The translations under genes and the position numbers were made by a program. Positions 1 through 13,700 of a DNA stretch of 27,350 bases are shown one piece after another. The stretch's first letter is position 1; each line of letters begins with the position of its first letter. The notes below the pieces were generated by a model, which was not told where the DNA came from, did no database searches, and saw only the letters and a list, made by a program, of their open reading frames with translations. This DNA is from Reclinomonas americana ATCC 50394 (taxonomy: Eukaryota > Jakobida > Jakobea > Jakobida): contig PS015176.1 of assembly GCA_048213135.1 (NCBI GenBank), forward strand, positions 78,592-105,941. Reading direction: 5' to 3'.

Positions 1-28
1 TCTCTCTTCTGCCTTTGCGCACTCTCTC

Positions 29-92
29 TCTCTCTCGTGTGCAAGTGTTGACCGCATTCATCTCTCTCGTGTGCAAGTGTTGACCGCATGCA
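29..92 (+). repeat. 32-bp direct tandem duplication
   Basis: Two adjacent 32-base units, 29-60 and 61-92, differ by one base (t at 58, g at 90). The unit starts with a CT run followed by gtgtgcaagtgttgaccgc. Only one unit exists in the inverted-repeat copy near 16.1 kb, so the duplication arose in the left copy after the two copies separated, or was lost from the right one. Confidence 0.9.
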
Positions 93-121
93 TCGATGCC
101 TTGTAAAGAATGAAAGATATG

Positions 122-127
122 TTTATT
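122..127 (-). terminator. Candidate polyadenylation signal AATAAA for the membrane-protein gene
   Basis: The minus strand reads AATAAA here, about 115 nt past the TAA stop at 242-244, a plausible distance for 3' end formation. The hexamer lies inside the inverted repeat. The same hexamer occurs on the plus strand in the right copy (16130-16135), where no plus-strand gene is seen upstream. Its use is inferred from position only. Confidence 0.4.
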
Positions 128-241
128 TTACTCTCTCATCCTCATGCCTTACCACTTGCATAGCAGCAAAGCACGAAACCAAATGAACTTGTGAATAGTG
201 TTGTTTAGACCTCTTGCAACAACATCAACAAGTAGCTTTCA

Positions 242-1656
242 TTATTGAATGGACAGTGACTCTGTTTGCGAGTAGAAGCCGTCGCGTTGCCACATTGGCG
301 TCGCCATTGCGGTCGTCGAGGCCGACATGGCACGTGCCTTTTGCAAGTGCCTCTCAAAGATGCCCACGTCCACCGGGCTCTCCGTCAGTTCACGCTCCCT
401 CTCCGCACGCACTTGCGCCACGGCCTCGTCGACATCCCACGCAAATGGACTGGCAGCGTACAGCATGTAGGCCACGTAGATGCCGGGCGCAATGTCGGTG
501 ACAAACATAATCGCCACCGCGATGGCGCTCTCCACCGTCGGTTCCGGATGACCGTGCACGATGAATACAATCTCCGACGCCACAACGCCTGCCACACTCA
601 GCGACAGCACCAGAATGGCAATGGTGGAGATGCGCTTGATCTGTGCGGCGCTGAGTGACGGGCAGCGCAGTGAAGGAGCACACCGACAGACACACACCTC
701 ACGCAAGTACTTGAGAATGGCGTCCTCGAGCTGCACTTTTTGCTGGAGAATGTCGCGGTTGATGGCCTTTCGCACCACCAAGAAGCCCAGCACGCAAGCC
801 ATGAACACCATCGGCAAGAAGCCAAAGTAATTCGAAATGCCCGTCGTGTCTTCCGACGCGCCCACCGTCAACAGCACCGCCAGCATGACCACGTAGACCC
901 ACAGCGCTGCACGCAAAGGAGACACACACACACAAAGAGAGTAAGCCCACAATGCGCGCGCACTCTCCGATAGGCGAACAGGACCGCACCAAAGCCCACG
1001 ACGAGGAAAAACAGTCGGCGAGTGTAAATGGGCATGAACAATCGTCCGTATCTGATGCACACAACAAAAAACAAAGTTCAGTCTCTCCTCCTCCACTGCA
1101 GCAGTGACGTGAAGCACGCAACGGCACAAACTGCAGCTCCGCGTGCAGTTGCTTCCTGTGAGCGAGTGAGTACATGAGGAGTTATACAGACACTGCACGC
1201 TCTCACACACGCGCACCAGAAGAAGCCGACCAATAAAATGCCAAAGTGTGTGCACAAGAAGGGCACCACCACACACGCCTCTTTCAGCGCCACATTGCGC
1301 TTGTTGAATGCGCCACTGTAGAACACAGAGTACACAATCATGGCCGCTGCGTGTGTGCGTGTGTGCGGATGATGAGTTAGACGATGTGTGTGTGTGTGAG
1401 GGAGAGTGTGTGCGCTCACCTAATGCCGAGCCTGCTTGAATCAACGGGAAGAAGAGAATGGTGCTGTAGTGTGTGCTTCGATGTGGTGGTCTCCGTTGCT
1501 GTCGACACTGGTGTGAGCGCATGCATGTGTGTGTGTGTGAGTGAGTGGAGACGCAACGTAAATGTAGAAGGCAAAGACTGCCATCACGAGAAAGTAGATG
1601 CCATAGCAGATGGCAAGGACCAGCACACTCCAGTGTGTGAGGTCGATCACCGACAT
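242..1656 (-). CDS. Multipass membrane protein, 7-8 predicted helices
   Basis: Seven exons with matching phases: 1656-1558, 1498-1420, 1346-1217, 1155-1123, 1051-951, 906-698 and 640-242. They total 1050 nt, or 349 residues. Hydrophobic segments in order begin at SVLVLAICYGIYFLVMAVF, TILFFPLIQAGSAL, ACVVVPFLCTHFGILLVGFF, LFFLVVGFGAVLFAY, LWVYVVMLAVLLTVG, YFGFLPMVFMACVLGFLVV, ISTIAILVLSLSVAGVV and AIAVAIMFVTDIAPGIYVAY. Loops are short and basic (QRRP, KQLH, YRRVR). A soluble C-terminal tail of about 75 residues is acidic and charged at first, then Ser/Thr-rich, and ends SLSIQ. The layout resembles THH1/TOM1/TOM3-type or GPCR-like membrane proteins, but I see no motif that settles the family. 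The start ATG is the first in frame before helix 1. The gene follows the HECT gene on the same strand after 86 bp. Confidence 0.78.
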
Positions 1657-1742
1657 TGCAACAAAGACGATAGATCAATGATCCAATGACGGAATGAGAG
1701 ACCGGAGGACACATGAGGATTGTTCATTGTGCTTGATGGACG
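1657..1742. other. 86-bp spacer between HECT stop and membrane-protein start
   Basis: Only 86 bp separate the TGA of the HECT gene (1743-1745) from the ATG of the next gene on the same strand. It must hold the end of one transcript and the start of the next, unless the two share a transcript. I see no AATAAA on the minus strand and no TATA-like element. Confidence 0.7.
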
Positions 1743-4700
1743 TCAGTCGTCTTCGGCAAACACCGCCGAGGAGGCAACCTGAAGAAGAGAGAACTCGTGA
1801 GAAGTGCACAGAAGGCAGTCAGTGATGGCGACCACGGAACCTGATCGGCGTCGATTGCTGCGACATCACAACAAGTCAGTTTAGCGACTCGTTCAACAAA
1901 CACACAGACAAAAGGAAACACGGCAACGCACCCGCCGTGTGCATCATGGCGTACCGGAGCTTGGACTCGAGGACAGCTGCAGCGTAGTGTTGGTGAGGAA
2001 ACACGACAAAAGACACGGTTCACCGTCGTGGACTAAGTGCCTCACACCTTTCGAAGGGTACTTGGCCAGGTCGAGAGTGAAGAAGCACGTGTGCGACGCT
2101 GGCAACGGCATGTCGCCCTCGGCATCAACATCTGTGTGTGGCCATTTGTGTGAGACAGTGGCAAAAAAGCAGCAGGTGCCAGCTGCGAAATACGAAACTT
2201 GCGCCGTATCGTTCGAGTACGTTTAAGCGAAGTCCTTGCGTCGACGGCGACATGCGTGACTGGCCAGACACGAAGCGCAGGAGCAGACAGCGCTCTTCCG
2301 GGGACCACTCGCGCATCATCTCCCAGAACCAGTTAATTACTGGACCGAGACTGGAGTCGGCACTGGACTTGCTCTGCATTGCTCGCCCAGTTTAGACGAG
2401 GCACGCAGCGAACCACAGCACGCGCGCACTGTAATCACAAGCTGCTCACCTTCAGCATGTCAACATCAACGTCAGGTGAGCCGCACAGCGCCACCTCGAG
2501 GCCCTCCGGCGTGCAGTAGTCCACCAGCAGGCGTCGCTCGCCCGTCGACACGGCAAAGAAACCGCGGCGCACGGCTGCCATTTGCGCGTCACACTCGTGG
2601 ATGCGTGCTTGCACCACCAAGTCGATGTAGTCACGCAAGTTGGCCCACGTGACAGGCGTGTTGGCACCGTCGGGGATAAGCTCGACTGTGCTTCCGTCCG
2701 ACAGCGGACACTCGAAATTGCACTCGCCGAGCAACTCTTCCACCGAGGTCGAGTGCGCCATGACAGACTCCGCGTGAGAGCGCAACAGCTCAAGCCAGCG
2801 CGCAACGCATGCGTCAGTGGCCACAACATCGGCTTCAGTCAGCGGCTGACCGAGCTGCATATACCATCAACCCAAAGTGAGCGTCACCGCGGGTACACTC
2901 GAGCACACGACCCAGCACCGTACGAACCAGCGCCTTCCAGAACGACGGTGCCATGTTCAACGGCAGCACTTGCGAGGCCTTTTGAGCGAGACCAAGGAAC
3001 GTGCCAACGCGCTCAAAGTTGCGCATGTCGACAGCAGATGTGCTCGAGGCTCGCAACAAGTAACGATCGCGATACGCACCCGTTTGTGTGCGACCTGCGG
3101 CCGATGATCACATATGAGCACTGGAAGGCGTGACAGCGCTTCCTCAACAACTGTCGCACACACACACATACACACACACACATGCGTACCGTTGGGACAC
3201 AAGCACAGGAGCGGCAACAGGCGCTCGTCCATGAGCTCCATCGTCACTTCCGAAAACAGTTCGCGGGTGAGCCCTCCACCATCCACTCCACCCTCGCCAA
3301 CAAAGTCCACGGAGAACGAGACGAGGCCGGTGGTGCCACCTTGCTTTTCCAGCTGCGCAAACAGCTGCTCAAAGCAAGTGCGGTCTGTTGCCGAGACCGG
3401 AGCAAGCGGATTCTCAGAGATTGCTGCGTACAGCACGCAATCGTACAGTTAGTTGTGTGCCCCACTCGTTCCCCCGATTTCCTCTCGCAGCTCACCGCTT
3501 CGCAGACGCTGCGCGGAGACGCGATTGATCTTGACCTCCGTGTAGGTGATGTCTTCAGCTTGCGTGCTGGTGAACCAGCTGCTCATTGTCTGCGACAGGT
3601 TTTGGCGTCCGATGAGGCGCAATGCACTCTCCATCAGCCGCTCCATGGACGGCACTGGCACAGTGTCGGGCACATTAGCGGCAGAGAAACGAGCCATCGG
3701 TATCACATACAGCCAGATTCTGATGGCCCACAGCGTGGAGATGATCAGGTGCAACCGGTGCATGACGACTCGCTGCGGTACCACCGGCTGCGATGCACAC
3801 AACGCGTCGGGGGCAAGTGAGAAACTTGGCATAATCGATTTGCGCGAGAACAGCAGGGCACGCAAGACCAACCTGACCCGACTGCGTTGGAAAGACGACG
3901 CACACACCGTCGTAGTCTGTGAACAGAGAGCACAGCGCACGCAAGCAGGTCGGAGGCCGGGACAACGGCAGCTGCTCCATCGCCGTCTCCACTGTCTGCC
4001 ACACGGCAGACTCGAATGTGCCAGGCAGTGGCTGTGTGCTGCGCAATCGTTAGAAGAGATGAACAATCAGTGCAGCGAGTGCTTTTGACGTACCACGTGC
4101 GCGCCCACTCCGCGTGTCGCCGATGCAAGACCGCCGCCACTTCACCGACATTGGTCCAGTCCACTGCAGACGACGCAGGTGCCAGTTGCAAATCACGTGC
4201 AATCTCGGTGCCGTAGCACTCGCCGGTGTACGGCAAGCACGGCGTACAGTCGTAAATCGAATCTGTCACGCTGGCAGCACCGAGCAATCGCAGTAGACCA
4301 GGCAAGCGATCCATGGCCATGCGCAGTCGCCGACCTGCATGCACCTCACGAAGATTGGAAAGAATATTCACGTAGCACGAGGACAGCGAGACGCACAGCT
4401 TGGATCCGGCGACTTGCCCATGAGCATGCCGGTCGAGGGTCGCACAAGCAGTGAATCGGCGGGCACGTACAATGCGAACGGCTTGATGTTGAGAGGTCGG
4501 TCGTCGCTGGTGAGTGCCGACTCTGGCACATCAGTAGGTGACAGCCAACGATTCGCATGCGTAGGGATGAGCTTCAGTGTCGCCACCGGACTGTGCCAGG
4601 CACACACCATCAGTACATGCAAAAAGGGACTGTGTGTGCGAGAGGACAACCACGCGTACCCGTGCGCCACAGCCACAACAAACGACGGCAGCCAGCCGAA

Positions 4701-7700
4701 ACAAGTGTCGTTGCCCATTTCGTCGTCCACCTGTCCCAGGAGTTTGGGCTGCCATACGTGGTACAGATCGCCCGGTTCCGGCCCATCCGTAGGGTAAGCG
4801 TCGGCCAGCGCGAGACGGACTGTCAATGCGCGCATTTCAATACTGCTGCCATTGCGATGACGACAACAACAACAACAGAGTACTGCAAGACGACGCAACG
4901 AGTGAGCTTGCGTGCTCGTTCGGCATGGTCGAGAGTTCGCCACTGACGAATGCCGGCAAGCACTGCGTCACGGTCCTTGTCGTCGAATGCATCACACGGG
5001 TCGGTGCTTGCCGCAGCTAGTTCGGCCTCCGACATCTCGGTCCAGCGCTTAACTGCGCAGTTTCAAGTGAGTGAAGGGAGGGTCCCTCCCGCGTCACTTC
5101 CCTGCCGTCACTCACCAGTCGCCAGCAGCTGATAAATGTTGTTTTCTTCGCCCAGCGCGGCCTCCAACAAGGTCTCCGGAGAATGATTGCCAGGTGCAGG
5201 GTCGAAGCGATGATCGATAATGGCGTGTGCACCAGCCGCCAGGAATGCAGCGAGCACCGACCGCGGCAACAACTCCGTGTCCATCTGGCATGTATGAGAA
5301 GGTGAGAGGACCGTCGCGGTGAACGTGTGCGCGCACGCGTTTGGCAATCACGCACATCATTGGCCAGCACCTCCACGAGCCGATGGACAGGTGACTGCCC
5401 GCAGCACATGCTGTGCTGCGTCGGATCTGCGCCCAGTTCCACCATCTCCAACAGCAGATCGCGGTACTTTTCGTCCTCCTCCGGCGTGTGCTCACTATTG
5501 ACCCACTCGTTAAAGACATCGATCAGCGGCAACTCGCGCGTGAGTGTCGGAGTGTTCAGCACACGCTGTGTGTACACTGGAGACAACAAATAATGTGAGC
5601 AGATGGCACTTTGCACACAAAAGGCGGTGCAGCGTACCTGGGTCATTCAGTTCGCGAAGTTGCTGCATTTGCTCCGCAGAATAGGCGATCGCACTGCTCG
5701 TCGTGAACGGATCTCTGTAGGCTCCACCGCCCACAAAGTGCATCTACGTATTGATGCCATTCTCACACTGAGCAAACACAACGCAGACTGACATTCCGAC
5801 TAAACCATGCGTACCATGAGTGTGGGATCCACGCTGGCCGCACACTCCACTCTCAACTGCGCCGGTTGCTCCACGCCTTCTTCAGTTTCGACCACAACGG
5901 CTGCGATGCGCTCACCAGTTCAGCAGAGCCACTTCAATCTCCACCCACAAAGAGAGAGAGAGCAGCAGACCAACAAGGAACACGTCCGCGTCGGGGTTGT
6001 ACAAGTTCACTCTGTTCTCCACGCCGGCTCCGTGGAGAAGCCACACTTGGGACTTTACACCGAGCGTGCTATCTGCAAACGTGATGACGACTGAGATCAG
6101 TGCATGTGTTTGCGCAACAGAGGTGCTTGAATTCATACCATTCGGCTCGAAGAGTGGCTCCAGCGAGACTGAGTAATTGCCAAAGTGTGCGGTGACGCAC
6201 TTGTCACCACACCACACACGACCCTTGCGATCGAGTTCGTACACAAGATCCCTGCCTTGTGAGGTGAGTGCCAAAGAAAACGCCATCCACCTTGTTGGAT
6301 CTGTAACTTCACCTTCGTTCCGTAAGCAGCTCACGCGGTGTTGGCAAGAACGACTCCTCCACGTTCAACCAGCAGATTGTACCGGCAGCGACATCTGACT
6401 GCAAGATAAAGTGCTGGCCATCATAGGAATTTCGCACAACAAACGCTGCATGGACAACACAGTGAAAGCGAGAAGAGTGGTCATCGGAAAAGAAGAGGTA
6501 CGCACGAAGTGATGTGAACGGCACATGCAGTTGTCGACTGGGTGGCAGGTAGCGGAACGACGGACGACGGAATAGCGGGTTGTCGATGCCGAACGAGTGC
6601 ATTCGGAACGTGATGAGATCAGACAGTTGGCGCACAGGCGGATCGGCCAGCACACCCTCCACCACAAAGTCACTGCTGAGCGCTACGCACACTTCGGCAC
6701 GCGCCGTTCGTGTCGCCTGCAGTGTGCGGTGAGAGGAGTTCACCAGACATCGGCATGCATCTCACCACACCTTGGCCAACTCGATCCACATTCTCTCCTC
6801 CGGTGGCGTCGATGAGGAATTCAACAGACACTTGCGATACAACGATGCAGCTGTCAGCGCAAAGCGGTACAGAGGTGCCTTGAGCCACGTCAGCTGCGCA
6901 GGGGTGGGCGGAGGGGGTAAGATATGTGAGCAGGCCGACTGAATATGAACACACACGAGTGGCGGCACAGTTACGCACTCGACGGAAGAACTCCGCTGCA
7001 ACCTCCAGTCGATCCATGAAACACGAAGATAGGATTCGATCGGGACACTTGAACATGTACCCTGCAGTGCGAGCTCAGTCCATCAGCTCACTTTGGAAGC
7101 TTGCACTCTCACGTCGATGAGTGACGCACGTTCTGTGGTAATGAGAACAAACTCGTAGAGTTGCCAGTCGAACTGGCATTGTGCGGCCCCTTTCGCGGTC
7201 GACAAGCAGAGCAGCAGATCAAAGTGCTCCTCCGAATAGAGCAGGTCATCGAGCGCTGCGTCGCCTACTCGACACGACAATGTTAGCTCGAGAAGGAGGC
7301 CGCAGCAATATAATCACACAAACCCGAATCGAGAAGCTCGAGAATCACGCTGCAGGCCAAGAACGACTTGCAACGGTTGTGCACATGCCAGCCCTCTGGC
7401 ACTCTTGTCGATTTTGAAGAATGGTGAGAGTCGATCGCCCGAGGCAAGCAACACAAGTCCACTCACTTGTCGGAGAGCCAACGTGTCGACACTCGCTTCG
7501 AAACAGTCGTGAATGCCCAATTGACCAAATTCTGCACCGCAGCCGGTGTGCCGTAGCGCAAGACACGCTGCACGACGGGCCGCACCGCCTCCGAGTGGCC
7601 TGCAGTACCACCCGTCAGCTTAAGGCAACATGCACTCAATCACAGCACACTCAAGGCACTCGCTCCCACCTGCCAACGTCATCGACTCGTACATCAGTGC

Positions 7701-10700
7701 GGAGAGCAGTGTTTCCATGGTTTCTTCGGTAAGCACACTCTCCGCCGCGCACTGGAGCAGGCGCAGTACGGCGCGACGGGCGTAGCCATGCACAACATCA
7801 CACACATGCTTGTTGACAGCCGCACACTGACCCGATGAGGCCACATAGTCTGCGCGGGTGACATTGAGTCTTGATTGGGCAAAATCATCACCGCAGGGCG
7901 CCTGCCTTGGAAAGACACACGCACCACGCCAATACTTGGACCGCGAGCGCGAGAATGTGCCACCTTCGCACATTTCGTCATTGTTTTCCTGGAGCTCTTC
8001 ACCAAGAGCCACTTTCCAGTCGCCCTACACACACTGATTTGAACTGCGAGCTCACGCATACACGACGACCACTGCGTGCACCAACCAGCAAAGTACGCCA
8101 TCGCTCCGAAGGATTGGAAAAGACACTGCCGACGACAGTCGTTACCGGCTCGTCGTTCACGGCCTCACTGCCACGCACAGACATGAGGTGTTGGTGGCCA
8201 TGAATGCAGACACGCTCATACCTCGGTGGAGGAGCATCTTCGTCTTCACCGCGCTCGACTTCTCCGCCTTCGCCATCGTCATCGTCGCCGCCACCATCCT
8301 CATCTCCGCCACCGCTGCCGTCCTCGTCGGTGCACTGACTGGAGGTGTCGGTGGCGAACTGTGGCTTTTCGGTCGTGATCATGCAGGTGATGTCGATATT
8401 GGCGGCCTCGAAATCGTATTCCAACTCCTCGTCACCATAGTCGGCCTCATCCGGACCCTGTAGCAACGCACCGAGGTCAACACCCGTTCCACTAGCAGCA
8501 AAATGACTTGCCAAAATGACAAAACATCACTGCCCGTGACCACGTCGTAGCAGTCCTGATAGCGCCCTTGGTCGTAGTCGGTGGCAGAGAAGAAAGAGTA
8601 CAAGTCGGAAGCCAACGTAAGCTGGGCAAGGGACGTGCGCACAGTCAGTGTGTGAGAGAGGGAGAAGAAAACGCACGCCAGTGAACCTCGACATAGGTGG
8701 CTGCAGCGTCGCCAAGTCCAGCGGCACTCACGGACGCGAGAAGCTCAGTGAGTGCTTCGTCGCCTTCAGTCGCCGGTTCAAGCGAGTCTTCGTCGACACA
8801 GTAATTTGAGTCCTGCCACTTGGGAAGCGGACTCGGATGCAGTTGCTGCACCACCATGCGCGACGACTTGACAACCTTGCACGCGCGGAGAACAGTGGTC
8901 GTAACCGGACCCTCGAACAGGTCGACTGGTACCGGGTACTGTGCAGGCTGCTTGGCGAGCTCAGCAATCGACTGACACAACGCGTTGGTTTCTGGGCACG
9001 AGCAGTGAGTGAGCGTGCGCGCAGAGAGACATCGATCTGCAATTCGCCACCGCTCACATACCAGCAGCGTGACGTGCCACAACACTGCCGGCGAGGCCAC
9101 CATCCGCCGGTGTCGACAATACAATGTTCGAAACAAAGCGCAACGCACCAACACACAGCAAGGTGCTCCACGTGCTGCTCGCGGCCGAGTCTACTTCTGG
9201 TCGCGAGGAGCGACTCCAGTGCGAGCACACTTGGCTGCAAGCCGCATAAACGCTGCCGAGCTCACTCTCCATCAACCACGTCACCGAGAAGGGTGTCTGT
9301 CATGACTGACCGTGAAAAAAACAAGAGTTGACTGCGCACAACAGAATACGGGAGTGTACGCACCATTTCGGAGAACCGCAGTCGCAGTACCGACTGCGTA
9401 CGTCGTTGCAAATCAGTGCTCAGCAAACTCGCCGTCGCGTCACGATCCAAGTAGGCCAGCAGTACATTGGACGTCGCAGGATCCGCCCTGCTGCGTACCA
9501 CACCGCCAAAGGTCAATTGCATGCCGTCGCCAGCTGCACACGATACAGTCAGGTACGCTGCTCCGTGGCGACGGAACGCACAACACAGTGCACGCAACTG
9601 ATGGCCATCAGTGCCGCACAGCCCAGCAGAATGGCGCGAGGGCAGTCCCCATCGATGTCTGCACCAGTGGACGCACGGGCACCACGGACAATCAGGCCGC
9701 AGAAGTAGCCAACGACCTGGACGACGGTCACATAGGTTCTGTTGATAACATTGTGACAACCGACATTCACAGTGCGCAAAGCACACCTCGGATCGCCAGC
9801 TCTCCCGTTCCATCATGGATCGCAGCACGGCACCGGCTTGCGCGCTGATTGTGCGTGCCAAGTCACCGTCCTTGGCTCGAGCTGTCGTCATGTAAGAGAC
9901 GAGTAGTAGTAGTGGATGAAACGACCAAATTCTGGCGTCTGACCTTCATCATCCTCCGACTCGCCGTCGTCGACTAGGGCCGGCAGGAGACCACAAGCAA
10001 CAAGCTCCAGCAGTGCAGAAGCGATGAGCACTAGCGGAGAGCTGTCGGGCACGCCATCCAGCGCCGGGGCATTGGCAGGCCGGTGCTGACGCACCGACGA
10101 GGCCAGCTCAACAACTATTGCACACAAACACACATAAAACAGAGACTGTGAGAGCTTCCCAGCACGTGCGCGCGTGCACTTTGGGAGATCAAGGAAACGC
10201 ACGATCAAATGACGGCAGCAATCGCTTAAACAAGAAGAGCATTCGGTAGGTGACAGAAGAGCGGGACGCTTCGGCCAACAGTCGACCGCAAATGCCAACT
10301 CTGTCGGCGCCTTGCGTCAGCATCGTAGCCACGTCCTCCTCATCCGCCGCGAACATGGATGACGGGTCCGATAGGAACACAGACGGAGTGACGGCTGGTA
10401 CAGGTGTGGAGGCCGCAGATGGGGCTGCAGGTGCGCCGGCCTGTGTCACTCTGTTTATGAGTACCTCGCGTGCACATTCTGCTCTGCAAGAACAACAATA
10501 ACATCGCACCTCGTCCAGCGCAAAGTGCACAATACAAAACAGAATCGATGCCTTCGACGACGCGCACAAATCAGCGGCGCACACGCTCACAAACAGGCAA
10601 TCCGATTGCACGCAACAGGCACTTGCGCATCGGCCTCAAGTCCACCGAACAGACTGACCGACGTATATGCCACCTTGGCAATCTGCTGCACAAGGACGCT

Positions 10701-13700
10701 GGCTGAAGGCCGGTACCCGCGCATGCGCTTCTTGTTCCTGGTCAGTGGAAGCGCGCGACACAGGAGTACGGCCAGCGTCCGCACAGTGGCGTACACGAGA
10801 CTGTACGCCAGGGCTGCAAAGAAAAAATGCACTTCCGTTCGGTGCGCAGCCAAAAAAGCCGCCATAGAGATGCACAAACCTCGATTGAGCAACGGATGCA
10901 GGGGACGGCTCGAGGCTGCGCTCATGTCCGCAAATGTGCGCTCCACGGCGTGCCACGCCGACTCGGCTCCAACTCCCTGGCACGGACGATCGAGCAGCTC
11001 GGTCAACAGCTGGAAATCCCTTGGTTGCCACTGCACCGACAGCAAGTCCAACAGTCCCCCAGAGAGGCCATTGTGGTGGCCGTATGCGTTCTTGCACCGC
11101 AGTTCATCCCAGAGGGTGGAGACGAGTGCGTGGAAGGTGGCCATGGTAGCAGATTGACTCTCGTCCAACACCACCTGGTAGCAAGCAAAATGAGCACTCA
11201 TCGCCGCTTACAGAATCAATCAATCACGCAGCAGCAGACGCACCTCGTCAGTGTTCGGGCCGAGGTAATGGACACCGGCCAGACTGCGACAGAGCCACAC
11301 ACAGAAGGATGGACGCGTCGCGTGCATACTCGGAATGCTGCTGTCTGTGATAGTGCGATCCAACAGACTGCGCGTGGCCTTTAGCATGAACAGACGGTTT
11401 GCGAGGCGAGTTGAGCGATTCGTCATCACACGCAGAGCGTCGTCGACATTGCCTGTGCCGGCAGGTGATTGGGCGTCACAACAGCGGACAGAGTCAAGAG
11501 CCTCGGAGAGCACCAGTACTCACCCTTGTCTTGCACAAACTCCGTGATGTTGGTGGCGATTTCGTGGCGCAGCGCTTCCAGTTGCGCTGCAGAGTGATTG
11601 GCAAACATGCGTCGCAGCTGTTCCCCATGGTGAGATGGCTCGAGAAGAGGATACAACCAGGTCACGACATGACATGATGCACACCTTGCGCTGCTGCGCC
11701 TGAATCAACGAGGAGTGGTCGCCGAACGGCGCATTGGCGGCCTGCAGCATGCCTCCCATTCAGCAGGTTACTAAATAACATCCGCTTTCACCACAAACTC
11801 ACCGACGTGGCTGGCGTCGCGGTGGCTTGTGCAGCGACCAAAAGCGGATGCAGTTGCAAGTCCAAGAGGAACAGCAATCTGGCAAATGTGCATGTCAACA
11901 CGTACTCCCTTGCGCACACAAAGCACATTGAGTACTGCTTATACCTTTTCTTGATGTCGGCACACACCGCCTGCGTTGCGTCAGCGCTGCACACCGGTGT
12001 GAGACAACTCTAATTGCGCGTACCAAAAAAGGAGGTGACGAACCGAGAGAGATCTCTTTCGCTCGTCAACACGGACTGCTGCATGTGAATCTGGCGTCGC
12101 AGTTGCAAGTCGACGACCACATGAGAATTGAGCGTGAAATCTTCGTGCCAGTGTGCACGACTCACCTGCTCCGCCTTGATCAGGAGGCGCACCAACGCGT
12201 CGTTGGAGATGTCGTGCTGTCGACACGGCTCCATCGAGTCGGTGTGCTTTGCGAGGCAGGCAAAGAGCAGACGCACACACCCGTTCTCTGCGCACGACGC
12301 GAGGTGAGCGCAAACGGAGAATGTCACGATGCTCGCACCCGCCTTGCTTGCGTACCCTCATCACTGCTGCTGCCGCGTACGAGTGGCGGAAGACGATGGC
12401 GATGAGCCTCCGCAAGCCGGGAGTAGAACGCTGGTCGATTCCATGAGCAAGTGACACGAGAGAGAGGCAATGGACAAAGGTCACGTACCTCCGCCATCTC
12501 CCTCTCCCTTGCCGATTTCCACGAGCAACACGTGATCGACATTCATGCTGGTCTCGAGGCTCGACTCAAACAGTCGCCATCTGGCCAACTTACGACCCTC
12601 CGTTGCGGGGGCCAGCGTGCCGCGCAGTGCCTGCAAGGAGCATGCCGGTGAGTGGGCACACACNNNNNNNNNNNNNNNNNNNNNNNNNNNNNNNNNNNNN
12701 NNNNNNNNNNNNNNNNNNNNNNNNNNNNNNNNNNNNNNNNNNNNNNNNNNNNNNNNNNNNNNNNNNNNNNNNNNNNNNNNNNNNNNNNNNNNNNNNNNNN
12801 NNNNNNNNNNNNNNNNNNNNNNNNNNNNNNNNNNNNNACACACTTCACAGACGCACATCATGACTGGCGACCTACCGAAGCCCACGACGCGAGCACCAAC
12901 AGTGAAAGGTCTCGCGCGTGATCGATTGTTGCCATGTCCACAGTCGGTGTGTGGGAGACGGCAGTCATCACGGTCGACGTGAGTTCTACCAGCCGATGCA
13001 GTGCGCGGAAGAATCTGCTTGGCGACTCGTGAGGGACACAGCAGCAGCAACGATGAGGACGAAATACGCACGATGCGTCAGCCGTGGCAACACCGGCATG
13101 CGACAGCAGTGGCATCGAAACGGCCAGGTACTTTCGCATGAAGCACACTGGCGATGAAGCGCGTTGCATGACCCGCGGCAAGTACGTCAGCTGCCTCACA
13201 AAAATGAGGACCAGCGGACGAAAAAAAGGAGAATCGAGGCATTCAACACAAACACGCACCAGCTTGTCTCCAGTGCCCAGCAGCCACTCCAGCTGTGTGG
13301 CGGCGACTCCAGCCACGACGACGAAACTCTCCGTCCAAGTGGCCCACAATGTCGGCAGCGCAATTCGTTCATTTCGAGTGGCCGCCAGCAGACGGGCCAC
13401 ACAACGGGAGAGGTCTTCCAGAAGCAGATCTCGCAGCACAAAGTCCGACTGTGTCACACCAAGAGTCGTCGTGAATGAGCAAGTGCGGTGACAGGCTTTC
13501 GCATCTTCATGCACGGCCCCATTACCTCTGCTTCAGACGGTTCGTCACCCTCACCGGGGCGGCGTCCAAGTTCCTTCTCTGACTCATTGTCGGCGTTCTC
13601 CATGAACAGCCGGTGACAGGCCTCGATGATGGTTGCCGTGTATTGCGCGCCCAGCTGTGGCGTCTCCAACAACGCGTCTCGCACCTTCTCCGCAAGCAGG

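Larger units (their letters stand above)
1..166 (+). repeat. Inverted repeat, left copy
   Basis: Positions 66-166 match the reverse complement of 16091-16191 at 100 of 101 bases; the one mismatch is at 128. The similarity goes on outward through a CT-rich tract to about position 7 (ctgcctttgcgcactctc here, ctgccttcgcgcactctc in the other copy). The left copy carries an extra 32-bp tandem unit that the right copy lacks. The outer end reaches the window edge, so the repeat may be longer. This copy lies 76 bp beyond the stop codon of the membrane-protein gene and would form its 3' flank. Confidence 0.93.

Noticed and set aside
242-1714. Single uninterrupted 490-codon minus-strand gene
   Set aside because: The middle of this frame is CA/TG repeat and His/Thr/Ser-rich noise, while hydrophobic segments in other frames join it at clean splice sites. 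The seven-exon model gives a coherent membrane protein.
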